NCBI RefSeq assembly: GCF_001279525.1
Contig: NZ_LGDY01000091.1
Coordinates: 310,001-374,000, forward strand
Reading direction: 5' to 3'
Source of the DNA: Nocardia sp. NRRL S-836
GTDB lineage: Bacteria > Actinomycetota > Actinomycetes > Mycobacteriales > Pseudonocardiaceae
Length of the DNA: 64,000 nt
In this document: piece by piece, positions 34,945 through 42,654 of the stretch
Layout: each line of letters opens with the position of its first letter
Numbering within the stretch: position 1 is the stretch's first letter
Translations under genes and position numbers: made by a program
The notes under the pieces: model-generated
Told to the model about the DNA's origin: nothing
The model's database searches: none
What the model saw: the letters and a program-made list of their open reading frames with translations, nothing else

Positions 34945-35916
34945 TCACCCGACCACCCGGCGAATCACCGAAATAGGACCGATCGAGTCGATGTCGGCGA
35001 TTTTGACTGGGACGCCCTCGGTCGACGCGTGCACCGCCCGGACGCCGTCCACGGCCATCGCCACGTGCGACTGACCCGAGTAGTAGATGATGAGGTCGCC
35101 CGGCGCGATGCTCGCGCGGGTCACCGCACGGCCCACCTTCGCCTGGTCGTAGGTCACGCGGGGGATGCTCACGCCGGCGGCCCGGTAGGCGGCCTGCACC
35201 AGCGAGGAGCAGTCCCACGAGTCGGGGCCGTTCGAGCCGAACACGTACGGTTCGCCGCGTTGCGCCAGCGCGAAGTTCAGCGCCGCGCCGGCCGCGCCCG
35301 CGGGCACCGGCACCGAGGACGTGTCGCCCTTCGCGGCGAGCGTGGCCTGCTGCGGAGCAGACAACGACCGGTACTTGGCCCGTGCGGTCGCCACCTGCTC
35401 GTCCATCGCCGCCTTGCGCTGCGCCACGTCCGAGAGCAGCTTGGTCGCCGCCTCGGCCGCTGAGGCCGCGCTCGACCTCGCCCGCGCGGCCGTGGTCAGC
35501 GTGGCGTCCAGCCGGGCCAGCGCCTCGTTGTTGTCCGCGGCGAGGATGGTGAGCGCCTGCATGCGTTGCAGGAAGTCCTGCTGGGAGCTGCTCGTCAGCA
35601 GTGCGGACAGGTTGGTGAACCGGGCGCCCTGGAACGAGGCCTCGGTCAGCAGGTCCACCTGGCCGCGGAACCGCTCGGACGCGGCGAGCGCCTGCTTCTC
35701 GGTCTCCGTCGCGGTGCTGAGCTGCGTGTTCGCCGCGGCGAGGTCGCTCTGCGCCTTGAGGTGGTCCTGGGTGAGCTTCTCCGCGTGGTGGGTGAGCTCG
35801 GTGTAGGCCTTCAGCGCGTCCGCGGCGGGCTGGGCGTGCGCGGATGGCATCGACACCACCGTCGCGGCGACCACGGCGGCGAAAGCGGTTGTCCTGGCAG
35901 CACGTCGGCCGGGCAC
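34945..35916 (-). CDS. Secreted NlpC/P60 peptidoglycan hydrolase, paralogue
   Basis: 323-residue twin of the preceding enzyme: signal peptide ending near SAHA (residue 28), coiled coil near 35-200, NlpC/P60 domain with Cys in WDCSSLVQ and His in SQSHVAMAV. The two C-termini are nearly the same (EGVPVKIADI, IGPISVIRR), showing recent tandem duplication; the coiled coils have diverged more. GTG 35916 follows GAGGAGG; that Shine-Dalgarno can pair with an upstream complementary CCTCCTCAG in the same leader. Confidence 0.9.
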   Translation of the reverse strand: MPGRRAARTTAFAAVVAATVVSMPSAHAQPAADALKAYTELTHHAEKLTQDHLKAQSDLAAANTQLSTATETEKQALAASERFRGQVDLLTEASFQGARFTNLSALLTSSSQQDFLQRMQALTILAADNNEALARLDATLTTAARARSSAASAAEAATKLLSDVAQRKAAMDEQVATARAKYRSLSAPQQATLAAKGDTSSVPVPAGAAGAALNFALAQRGEPYVFGSNGPDSWDCSSLVQAAYRAAGVSIPRVTYDQAKVGRAVTRASIAPGDLIIYYSGQSHVAMAVDGVRAVHASTEGVPVKIADIDSIGPISVIRRVVG

Positions 35917-35920
35917 GCGG

Positions 35921-35954
35921 CCTCCTCAGGAGTCGGGAACAACTTCTGAGGAGG
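35921..35954 (-). promoter_or_regulatory. RBS-sequestering hairpin in the leader of the NlpC/P60 paralogue
   Basis: In the mRNA (minus strand) CCTCCTCAG at 35954-35946 pairs perfectly with CTGAGGAGG at 35929-35921, which holds the Shine-Dalgarno 4 nt before the GTG. The 16-nt loop is A+U-richer than its surroundings. It could switch translation by temperature, ligand or a competing structure. Confidence 0.5.
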
Positions 35955-35979
35955 CCTACGGCCGGTGGGCCGGCCCGGT

Positions 35980-36246
35980 TCAGCCCTGGACGTGGTGGAC
36001 CATCTCGTGGACGACCTTGCCGTCGGCGCAGTGGTTCAGCACCTGTCCGAGCGAGGCGCCGCTCACCGGAGCGGTCAGGACGTCCGTCGCGCACACGGCC
36101 ACGGCGCTGTGGTTCCAGGGGTTGTCGGGCACGTGCGCGTCCATGCCGAAGCCCGAACCGGGGTCGGCCAGCGCGGGCGACGCGGCGGCGAGTGCGGCAC
36201 CGGCGGCCGCCAGAACAGAGGTTGCGATACGTGAGTAGTTGAACAC
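35980..36246 (-). CDS. Small secreted protein with two cysteines
   Basis: 88-residue exported protein: signal peptide SRIATSVLAAAGAALAAASPALA cleaved near residue 27, leaving a 61-residue mature part with one Cys pair (VAVCATDV, LNHCADG), four His and no recognised domain. In size and Cys spacing it recalls chaplin-like and DUF320-type surface proteins, but lacks the chaplin consensus. GTG 36246; upstream starts are possible. Divergent from an iron-regulated lipoprotein. Confidence 0.6.
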   Translation of the reverse strand: MFNYSRIATSVLAAAGAALAAASPALADPGSGFGMDAHVPDNPWNHSAVAVCATDVLTAPVSGASLGQVLNHCADGKVVHEMVHHVQG

Positions 36247-36351
36247 GACGCGCAACCTAGAGGCGGGCGCACCGCCGCTGCGGCACCACTCGCCGAGCCG
36301 AGATCGATAACACCCGATCAGGCACCCCTGCGGGGGTTCCATCGCCGCTTG

Positions 36352-36370
36352 ATAGGTTAGGCAAGCCTAA
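36352..36370. promoter_or_regulatory. IdeR/DmdR iron box
   Basis: ATAGGTTAGGCAAGCCTAA matches 16 of 19 positions of the DtxR/IdeR palindrome TTAGGTTAGGCTAACCTAA and ends 17 nt before the start of the siderophore-binding lipoprotein gene. Iron-replete repression is expected. Confidence 0.88.
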
Positions 36371-36387
36371 ACTCAGGAGGTGGACAG

Positions 36388-37377
36388 GTGCGCAGGACAG
36401 TCGCCGCGGTTCTGCTGCTCGGCCTGGTGGCCGGGTGTGGTGGAAACGCTCCTGCGGAGCAGCAGGGACAGTGGTCGTTCAAGGACGACCGGGGCAAGGA
36501 GGTCACCGCAGAGAAGCGGCCCGAACGCGTGGTCGCGCAGGTGTCCGCCGCCGGCGCCCTCAAGGACTACGGCGTCAACGTGGTCGGCACGTTCGGCCCG
36601 CTCAAGCGCGCCGACGGCAGCACCGACCCCGAGGCCGGCAGCATCGACCCGAGCCAGGTCACCGACATCACCGGTCCCGGCTACGGCGAGATCGACGTCG
36701 AGAAGTTCGCCGCGCTGAACGCCGACCTCGTCGTCGCCGGCTACTACCCGGAGGTCACCGGGCTCTGGCACCTCACCGCCGAGTTCGAGGAGAAGGTCGC
36801 CAAGATCGCTCCCACGGTCGGCATCGGCCAGTCGAAGATCCAGCTGCCGGACGGCATCAAGCGCTTCCGCGAGCTCGCGAAGTCCCTCGGCGCCGACGTC
36901 GACTCGGCGAAGGTGAAGGCCGACGAGGAGGCGTTCACCAAGGCCGCGGACCGGCTCAAGGCCATCGGCGCCAAGATGACAGCGGCGAACCAGAAGATCC
37001 AGGTGGTCGGCGCGGACCCGAAGCTGTTCTACGTCGCGGTGCCCGCCCGCAACCCCGACCTCGACTGGTACTCGAAGGAGCTCGGCCTGCCGCTGCTCAC
37101 GCCGACGACGCCCGACGCCGAGGGCGGCGGCTACTTCCAGTCGCTGTCGTGGGAGAACTCCGGCACCTACAAGGAACACGTGATCATGTGGGACACCCGC
37201 CAGCACGTGCTCGACCCGGAGAAGATGAAGGAGGGCCACCCGGTCTTCCAGGCGTTGCCCGCGGTGCAGGCGAACCGGTTCGTGGAGTGGAACGCGGTGG
37301 CCCCGCTGAGCTACTCCTCCTACGCCAAGATCATGAACAAGCTCGCCGACCAGCTGGACGCGGCACTGGCACGATGA
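36388..37377 (+). CDS. Iron-siderophore ABC transporter substrate-binding lipoprotein
   Basis: 329-residue FepB/FhuD-fold lipoprotein. Lipobox LVAGCGG near residues 14-18, then the typical KRPERVVAQVSAAGALKDYGVNVVGTFG opening and an EKFAALNADLVVAGYY segment; it should capture a ferric siderophore at the outer face of the membrane. No permease or ATPase gene is adjacent, so it must use a transporter encoded elsewhere. GTG 36388. An IdeR box lies over its promoter and a terminator follows directly: an iron-regulated single-gene unit. Confidence 0.92.
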   Translation: MRRTVAAVLLLGLVAGCGGNAPAEQQGQWSFKDDRGKEVTAEKRPERVVAQVSAAGALKDYGVNVVGTFGPLKRADGSTDPEAGSIDPSQVTDITGPGYGEIDVEKFAALNADLVVAGYYPEVTGLWHLTAEFEEKVAKIAPTVGIGQSKIQLPDGIKRFRELAKSLGADVDSAKVKADEEAFTKAADRLKAIGAKMTAANQKIQVVGADPKLFYVAVPARNPDLDWYSKELGLPLLTPTTPDAEGGGYFQSLSWENSGTYKEHVIMWDTRQHVLDPEKMKEGHPVFQALPAVQANRFVEWNAVAPLSYSSYAKIMNKLADQLDAALAR

Positions 37378-37403
37378 CCGATTGCTGAGTCCTCACAAGA
37401 AAA

Positions 37404-37440
37404 ACGGCCCGTTGCGCGTGCTCGGCACCGCACGGGCCGT
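37404..37440 (+). terminator. Terminator after siderophore-binding gene
   Basis: ACGGCCCGT (37404-37412) pairs with ACGGGCCGT (37432-37440), with further pairing in the loop. It starts 27 nt after the stop. Confidence 0.75.
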
Positions 37441-37511
37441 GGCGTCTCTTGGTTGCCGCTTCACCCGAAAGGGGTGTTGAGTGGGAACCAGCCTCTTGAG
37501 GGGAGAAGGCG

Positions 37512-38519
37512 ATGTGGGGGAAGCGTGTTGCCGTCCTTGCCATTTCACTGCTGCTGACCGGGTTGACCACGTCCGCCGCCCACGCCGGGACCGGGGTCAC
37601 GCCCGCGTCGACGTCGTGGGTGTCGGGTGAGCACGGCTGGGTGCTCGGCGTCGACACCCTGTGCCAGACGCAGAACTGCGTGCGGCTGATCCGCACGCTC
37701 GACGGGGGAACGTCCTGGACGCGGGTGCCGACACCGCCGCTGGCGGTTCCCGAGACCGGCCGGTTGCGCGTGCTGTTCGCGAGCGACGCGGCGGGCATGG
37801 TGACCGACGGCGAGCAGCTGTTCGTCACGAGCAACGGCGGCACCCGCTGGGAACCGCTGGGGTTCAAGGGAACCGTCGGCGCACTCGGGTTCGACGACGC
37901 CGGGTTCCTCGCGGTGGTCCACGACGGCACGTCGTCGCGGCTCTACCACCGCGACCTGTGGTTCAGCAGCTGGCAGCCGGTGCCCGGCGTGGAGGTCAAG
38001 GGGCAGGCGTTCGGTGCTCTCGCTCCGGGCCAGGTCTCGTTGTCGGTGCCGTTCCAGGAGAACCGGTACTGGACGCGGTCGCCGGCGGGCTGGCTGGAGG
38101 AGCCGGCGCCGTGCACGGTCGAGTCTGCGACGAGGCTCGGCACCGTCGGCGCCGACCGCTACGCGTTGTGCAGCTTCGACCCCGGTTTCGGGAACATGAC
38201 GAAGGAACTGCGCAGGTCCACCGGCGGAGGACCGTTCACGACCGTCAGCGTGCCGCCGCGCGAGGGCATCACGACGGGCTTCGCGATCTCGCCGGAGGCG
38301 GCGCTGGTGGCGGCGACCGGCCGTGACTGGTCGTTCGTGCACCGCGGTACCGGCGAGAAGTGGGCCACGCCGCTGACGCTGGGCGGGCCGTCGTTCGAGG
38401 ACCTGGCGTTCTCGGACGCGCGCCACGCCACGCTGGTGCGCGGCGGCCCCGGTCAGGAGTTCGCCGAGGTCTACCGCTCCGACGACGCCGGGCTGAGCTG
38501 GAAGCCGGTCGCGGTGTAG
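37512..38519 (+). CDS. Secreted Asp-box (BNR/sortilin-like) beta-propeller protein
   Basis: 335-residue exported protein. Signal peptide MWGKRVAVLAISLLLTGL ending AHA near residue 25. Asp-box-like repeats (DGGTSWTRV, NGGTRWEPL, DDAGLSWKPV) are spread along the chain and, with two Cys pairs, suggest a beta-propeller of the exo-sialidase/VPS10 shape. Catalytic residues of sialidases are not evident, so a binding role is more likely. ATG with AGAAGGCG before it. Stand-alone gene. Confidence 0.8.
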   Translation: MWGKRVAVLAISLLLTGLTTSAAHAGTGVTPASTSWVSGEHGWVLGVDTLCQTQNCVRLIRTLDGGTSWTRVPTPPLAVPETGRLRVLFASDAAGMVTDGEQLFVTSNGGTRWEPLGFKGTVGALGFDDAGFLAVVHDGTSSRLYHRDLWFSSWQPVPGVEVKGQAFGALAPGQVSLSVPFQENRYWTRSPAGWLEEPAPCTVESATRLGTVGADRYALCSFDPGFGNMTKELRRSTGGGPFTTVSVPPREGITTGFAISPEAALVAATGRDWSFVHRGTGEKWATPLTLGGPSFEDLAFSDARHATLVRGGPGQEFAEVYRSDDAGLSWKPVAV

Positions 38520-38555
38520 CGGCGGCGGCCGGGATGGCTCGGTAGCCTGGCGATC

Positions 38556-39476
38556 ATGGACCTCCTCGACCAGGGCATGCTCGACGTGGGCGACGGCAAC
38601 CAGATCTACTGGGAGGTCGTCGGCGATCCGGACGCCAAGCCCGCCGTGTACGTGCACGGCGGGCCCGGTTCCGGTTGCTCGGTCAACGCGCGCAAGGCGT
38701 TGCGCGGCGGCAACTACAAGCTGGTGCTGTTCGACCAGCGGGGCTGCGGCCGCAGCACGCCGCACGCCAGCGACCCGGCCGCGGACATGAGCGTCAACAC
38801 CACCGACCACCTGATCGCCGACATGGAGCGGTTGCGCGAGCACCTCGGCATCGAGAAGTGGCTGGTGTTCGGCGGTTCCTGGGGCGTGACGCTGTCCGTG
38901 GCCTACGCCCAGCGCCACCCCGGCCGGGTCAGCGAGCTGATCCTCGTCGCGGTCAGCCTCGCGTCGGCCCGCGAGCTGGACTGGCTCTACCGGGGCGTCT
39001 CCCGGTTCTTCCCGGAGGCGTGGGACCGCTTCAGCGCCCACGCCGGCCACGCGCCGGACCTCAGGCGCGCCTACGCGGACCTGATGGAGAGCGCCGACCA
39101 CGCCGTGCGCGAGCAGGCCGCCGTGGAGTGGATGCGCTGGGAGGACACGGTTCTCTCGCTGGAGAGCTTCGGCAAACCGCACCTGTTCAGCGACCGCCCC
39201 TCCAGCGACATGATCGCGTTCGTGCGGATCTGCGCGCACTACTACGCGAACACCGGGTTCGTCGGCGACCTGGTGGGCGACGCGGACAAGCTCGCCGGCA
39301 TCCCCGGCGAGATCATCCACGGCCGCCGCGACATGAGCTGCCCGCCGGACACGGCCTGGCGGTTGGCGCGGGCGTGGCCGGATGCGACGCTGACCGTCGT
39401 GGACGACAGCGGTCACAAGGGCAGCGCCGCGTTCGCCGCGGCGATCGACGCCGCAGCGAGGAGGTTCTCCCCATGA
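38556..39476 (+). CDS. pip: Proline iminopeptidase (S33 family)
   Basis: 306-residue alpha/beta hydrolase removing N-terminal proline. Family-defining HGGPGSGCS oxyanion segment near residue 34, DQRGCGRSTPHA near 63, nucleophile elbow GGSWG near 110, acid in GRRDMSCP and His in DSGHKG. Length is typical. Cytosolic. Its stop overlaps the ATG of the DUF1992 gene by 4 nt, so the two are coupled. Confidence 0.94.
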   Translation: MDLLDQGMLDVGDGNQIYWEVVGDPDAKPAVYVHGGPGSGCSVNARKALRGGNYKLVLFDQRGCGRSTPHASDPAADMSVNTTDHLIADMERLREHLGIEKWLVFGGSWGVTLSVAYAQRHPGRVSELILVAVSLASARELDWLYRGVSRFFPEAWDRFSAHAGHAPDLRRAYADLMESADHAVREQAAVEWMRWEDTVLSLESFGKPHLFSDRPSSDMIAFVRICAHYYANTGFVGDLVGDADKLAGIPGEIIHGRRDMSCPPDTAWRLARAWPDATLTVVDDSGHKGSAAFAAAIDAAARRFSP

Positions 39477-39877
39477 CGCAACGGAAACCGCACGGCATGG
39501 ACTTCGAGTCGTGGATCGACCGGCAGATCCGCGAAGCCCAGGAACGCGGCGAGTTCGACAACCTGCCGAGCGCGGGCAAACCGTTGCCCGGCGCGGGCGA
39601 GACGCTCGACGAGGACTGGTGGCTCAAGAAGAAGGTGCGCGAGGAGGAGGGGACCGGCCTGCCTCCTTCCCTGCTGCTGCGCAAGGAAGCCGAGAGCGCC
39701 AAGGCCCGCGCGCTCGCGGCTCCCACCGACGAGGACGCGCGCGCGATCGCCGAAGCGATCAACGCACGCATCCTCGACGCACTGCGCAAACCGTTGTCCG
39801 GTCCACCGTTGAACCTCATGCCGTTCGACGTGGACGCGCTGGTACGTGAGCGGAAGGGGAGCTCACCTACCGGCTGA
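39473..39877 (+). CDS. DUF1992 (DnaJ-C28-like) protein
   Basis: 134-residue soluble protein with the DUF1992 signature: WIDRQIREAQERGEFDNLPSAGKPL, then the conserved WWLKKKVREEE. Family members appear as the C-terminal part of eukaryotic DNAJC28; bacterial function is unknown. ATG overlaps pip (ATGA). It converges on the LPMO gene with only one base between the stops. Confidence 0.88.
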   Translation: MTQRKPHGMDFESWIDRQIREAQERGEFDNLPSAGKPLPGAGETLDEDWWLKKKVREEEGTGLPPSLLLRKEAESAKARALAAPTDEDARAIAEAINARILDALRKPLSGPPLNLMPFDVDALVRERKGSSPTG

Positions 39878-39878
39878 C

Positions 39879-40394
39879 TCAGCTCGCGTTGACGTCAACG
39901 CAGGAGTAGAACGCGTTGGAGGTGTCGGCGATGTTCCACACGGCCAGGATCTTGTGCCGACCGGCCGAGCCCACGTTGACGGTGTGCTGCACGTTCGCCG
40001 GCGGCTGCTGGTTGTTGCCGCTGAACGTGGCCACCTTGCGCCCGTCGACGTAGTAGTAGTAATCCCGCGTGCTGTGCCGCGCGGTGAACGTCCAGTTGAA
40101 CGTCACCGACCGGCCGGTGTTGGCCACCCGCCACCCCTTGCTGTCGTTGCTCAGTTCCGCGAACTGCGACAGGTTGGCGTGACAGCTCTGCAGGCCCTTG
40201 GGCCCCTCCACCGACTGCGGCTCGTACTTGATGGAGCCGCAGGAAACGACGCCGCTGGCGCACTGCGCCTGACGGCTGGCAGGCGACGACACGTAGCCAT
40301 GCGCGAACGCCGTGCCGGTGGGGAGAGCCACGACGAGCAACGGTGCGGCGACCACCCCGGCCACTGCGGCCGCGACCCTGCGTCGGATATCCAT
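39879..40394 (-). CDS. Secreted AA10 lytic polysaccharide monooxygenase (chitin-type)
   Basis: 171-residue copper enzyme that oxidatively cleaves crystalline chitin or cellulose. Signal peptide ends in AFA, so His at residue 32 (HGYVSSPASR) becomes the mature N-terminus and forms the histidine brace with the His in FTARHSTRDYYYY. Four cysteines form the usual disulfides. Mature part is a single catalytic domain with no binding module. The DasR-like operator at 40449 fits induction by chitin breakdown products. Strong match to AA10. Confidence 0.95.
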   Translation of the reverse strand: MDIRRRVAAAVAGVVAAPLLVVALPTGTAFAHGYVSSPASRQAQCASGVVSCGSIKYEPQSVEGPKGLQSCHANLSQFAELSNDSKGWRVANTGRSVTFNWTFTARHSTRDYYYYVDGRKVATFSGNNQQPPANVQHTVNVGSAGRHKILAVWNIADTSNAFYSCVDVNAS

Positions 40395-40448
40395 GTGACT
40401 TCCTTTGCCTTGATGTTGCTGGTGTTCGTGACATCGCGGCGGCGGTTG

Positions 40449-40462
40449 AAGGTCTAGACCAT
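40449..40462. promoter_or_regulatory. DasR-responsive element (dre) upstream of LPMO
   Basis: AAGGTCTAGACCAT contains GGTCTAGACCA, matching the core TGGTCTAGACCA of DasR operators and chitinase direct repeats of Streptomyces. It lies about 55 bp upstream of the LPMO start. Confidence 0.78.
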
Positions 40463-40646
40463 ACCGCGAGTGACGAAGGAGCCACAAGGTGTGCCTGTCG
40501 GACTTGTCTCGTCTTGGCTGTCCTGTCCGCATGACGTTGGCGGTGTTCGGGCCTGGTTGGCGGAGGTTGTGGCGGAGTTTGGGGTACATAGCAGGCTTGA
40601 GTGCGAACGGCGTCTGTGAGGCGCGTCGTGCGGCAAGATTGCGCGC

Positions 40647-42632
40647 ATGCGCCGAACGCTGTGGGCTGCCGTCGGGCTGACCTCCCTCGCGGCCGGGGTG
40701 ACGCTGTGGTTGTTGGCCCGTACCAACCTCGCCGACGGCCCAGACGTGGCCAACGTCCTCGCCTTGCCGGTGGGGATGCTCGGATTCGGCGTGTCCGTGT
40801 GGGCGCTGCAGCCTCGGCCGCGTTACGACGACCAAGCTGTACTGCACGCCGCCGCGACCCGTCTGCTCGGCGCCGTCACCAGCGCCGAAGCCCGCACTCT
40901 GGCCAGGCTCCTCGGCGACAACGGCGACCCTCGCCCCGCCGACCTGGCGTTTCTCCAGCCGCGGTTCCGCCCGTGGCGCGTGGACGGCGGGGCGGACTCG
41001 GGCTCGTTGGCGACCATCGCCGCCTACTACCGCTCGCTCCAACGCGGCAGGCTGGTGGTCATCGGGGAGCCGGGGTCAGGCAAGACCGTGGCCGCCCTGC
41101 GGCTGCTGCTCGACCTGGCGGCCGAGGCGCCGGGGCGTTTCCGGGTGCCCGTCCGGCTAACGCTCGCCACCTACGACGCGGAGCAGATCACCCGGGCCAC
41201 GCTCGACGCCTGGATTGCGACGTGGCTGACGCACACCTACAGCGTGAAGGCTGAAGCAGCGGCCCGGCTGGTGGCGGACGGCTGGGTCCTCCCCGTACTC
41301 GATGGCCTGGACGAGATGCCTGCCCGACGCGCGAAACAGGTCGTACAGGTGCTCAACGAACCGATGGGCCCGACTGGCGACCCCGTGGTCCTGACCTGCC
41401 GCACCGCTGACTACTCGACGGCGCTGCAGGACGCGACCGTCATCGAGCTGGAACCGTTGACCGTGGACCAGATCGCCGCGTGGCTGGCCCACCGGTTCCC
41501 AGGAACGGTGAAGCCCAGATGGACGCCGGTGATCGCGACGATGCGCAAGTATCCCGGCGGGCGGTTGGCCAAGGCGCTCGCCTCGCCCCTGCGGCTCTAC
41601 CTCGCGGTGACGGTCTACGCGGACGAGGCCTCCATGCCGCGCGAACTGATCGGCCTCAAGCCCGGCCAACTGGAGCACCACCTTGCGGCAGGCCTCGTCG
41701 CGGCCCTCCTGGCGCACTCGCCGCTCCCCTGGGGCGTGCGGGGGGACGAGGGCGCAGTCACGAGGTGGCTGCGCACGGTGGCGGCAGGCGACGTCATCGA
41801 CGTGACCGCCCTGTGGACCGTTCTACGCCTGCGCGGGAGCGCGTTCAGCTGGGTCGCGGGCTGCGCTGTCGGCCTGCTGTCCGCAGCGCCACTCATCTTC
41901 GTCGCCGAGATGGTGCTGCTACCTGGGGAGGAGGAGATGGCGTCGGGGTTGATGCTCGTCAGCATCGTCATTTTCGTGGTCGTCGCCGCAGTCACCATGA
42001 TCGCGCCGCCCGCCACCCCGCAACTGTGGTCCCCGGAGTACCTGCTGCGCAGAGGCCCGTTGGCGATCGGCACAGCGGTCGTCGCCGTGGGCGTCGCTGT
42101 GGTCGTCAGCTCCAGGCAGACAACCCTCCTACTGCCCGCAGTGCCCGCGCTGGCCCTGAGCGCGATGCTGGCGATGAGCTCGTCGAGCCGCGAGGTCTGC
42201 GTCCGGCCGAGCGACCCACTGCGCTGGGCGAAGACCCGCGCGGCGATGCAGATCCTGGCTTCGGTCGCCGGGATGGGCTCCCTGATAGGCTCGCTGGCCT
42301 CGTCCGCTGAACAAGTTGGAACTTCAGTAGACGTGATCGTCGGTTCGGTTATCGGCACGTTGGCCTATGGGCTGACGATTGGATTCGCCTTCGCCCTTCC
42401 CCGCTCGCCTCTCGCCCGCTACCCCGCTGTGGTCGCGATCGGCCGGTGGGGTGACCGGCTCCCGTTGCGCACGGCACGGTTCCTGGACTGGGCGCACGAG
42501 GTCGGGCTGTTGCGTATGGCGGGCACCGCTGCTGAGTTCCGCCACGAGCGCCTGCGCGCTCACTTTCGCGAGACATGGACCCCGGCAAGCGGACCGAGCG
42601 ATCACGCGCGCCCCGGGCCGGGATCAATGTGA
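40647..42632 (+). CDS. NACHT-domain NTPase with membrane segments at both ends
   Basis: 661-residue STAND-type NTPase. Two helices at residues 7-53, then a NACHT module with Walker A GEPGSGKT near 139-146, Walker B DGLDEMPARR near 219-228, sensor LTCRTADY and winged-helix region. From about 405 there are six further helices, ending in a cytoplasmic tail. Ligand-sensing LRR or TPR repeats are absent. Related NACHT proteins act in anti-phage immunity, but membrane-embedded actinobacterial forms are uncharacterised. ATG 40647. Single gene beside a methyltransferase and a TnsA-like gene. Confidence 0.85.
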   Translation: MRRTLWAAVGLTSLAAGVTLWLLARTNLADGPDVANVLALPVGMLGFGVSVWALQPRPRYDDQAVLHAAATRLLGAVTSAEARTLARLLGDNGDPRPADLAFLQPRFRPWRVDGGADSGSLATIAAYYRSLQRGRLVVIGEPGSGKTVAALRLLLDLAAEAPGRFRVPVRLTLATYDAEQITRATLDAWIATWLTHTYSVKAEAAARLVADGWVLPVLDGLDEMPARRAKQVVQVLNEPMGPTGDPVVLTCRTADYSTALQDATVIELEPLTVDQIAAWLAHRFPGTVKPRWTPVIATMRKYPGGRLAKALASPLRLYLAVTVYADEASMPRELIGLKPGQLEHHLAAGLVAALLAHSPLPWGVRGDEGAVTRWLRTVAAGDVIDVTALWTVLRLRGSAFSWVAGCAVGLLSAAPLIFVAEMVLLPGEEEMASGLMLVSIVIFVVVAAVTMIAPPATPQLWSPEYLLRRGPLAIGTAVVAVGVAVVVSSRQTTLLLPAVPALALSAMLAMSSSSREVCVRPSDPLRWAKTRAAMQILASVAGMGSLIGSLASSAEQVGTSVDVIVGSVIGTLAYGLTIGFAFALPRSPLARYPAVVAIGRWGDRLPLRTARFLDWAHEVGLLRMAGTAAEFRHERLRAHFRETWTPASGPSDHARPGPGSM

Positions 42633-42654
42633 TGTTGCGGCCAGGCCGGTCCAG

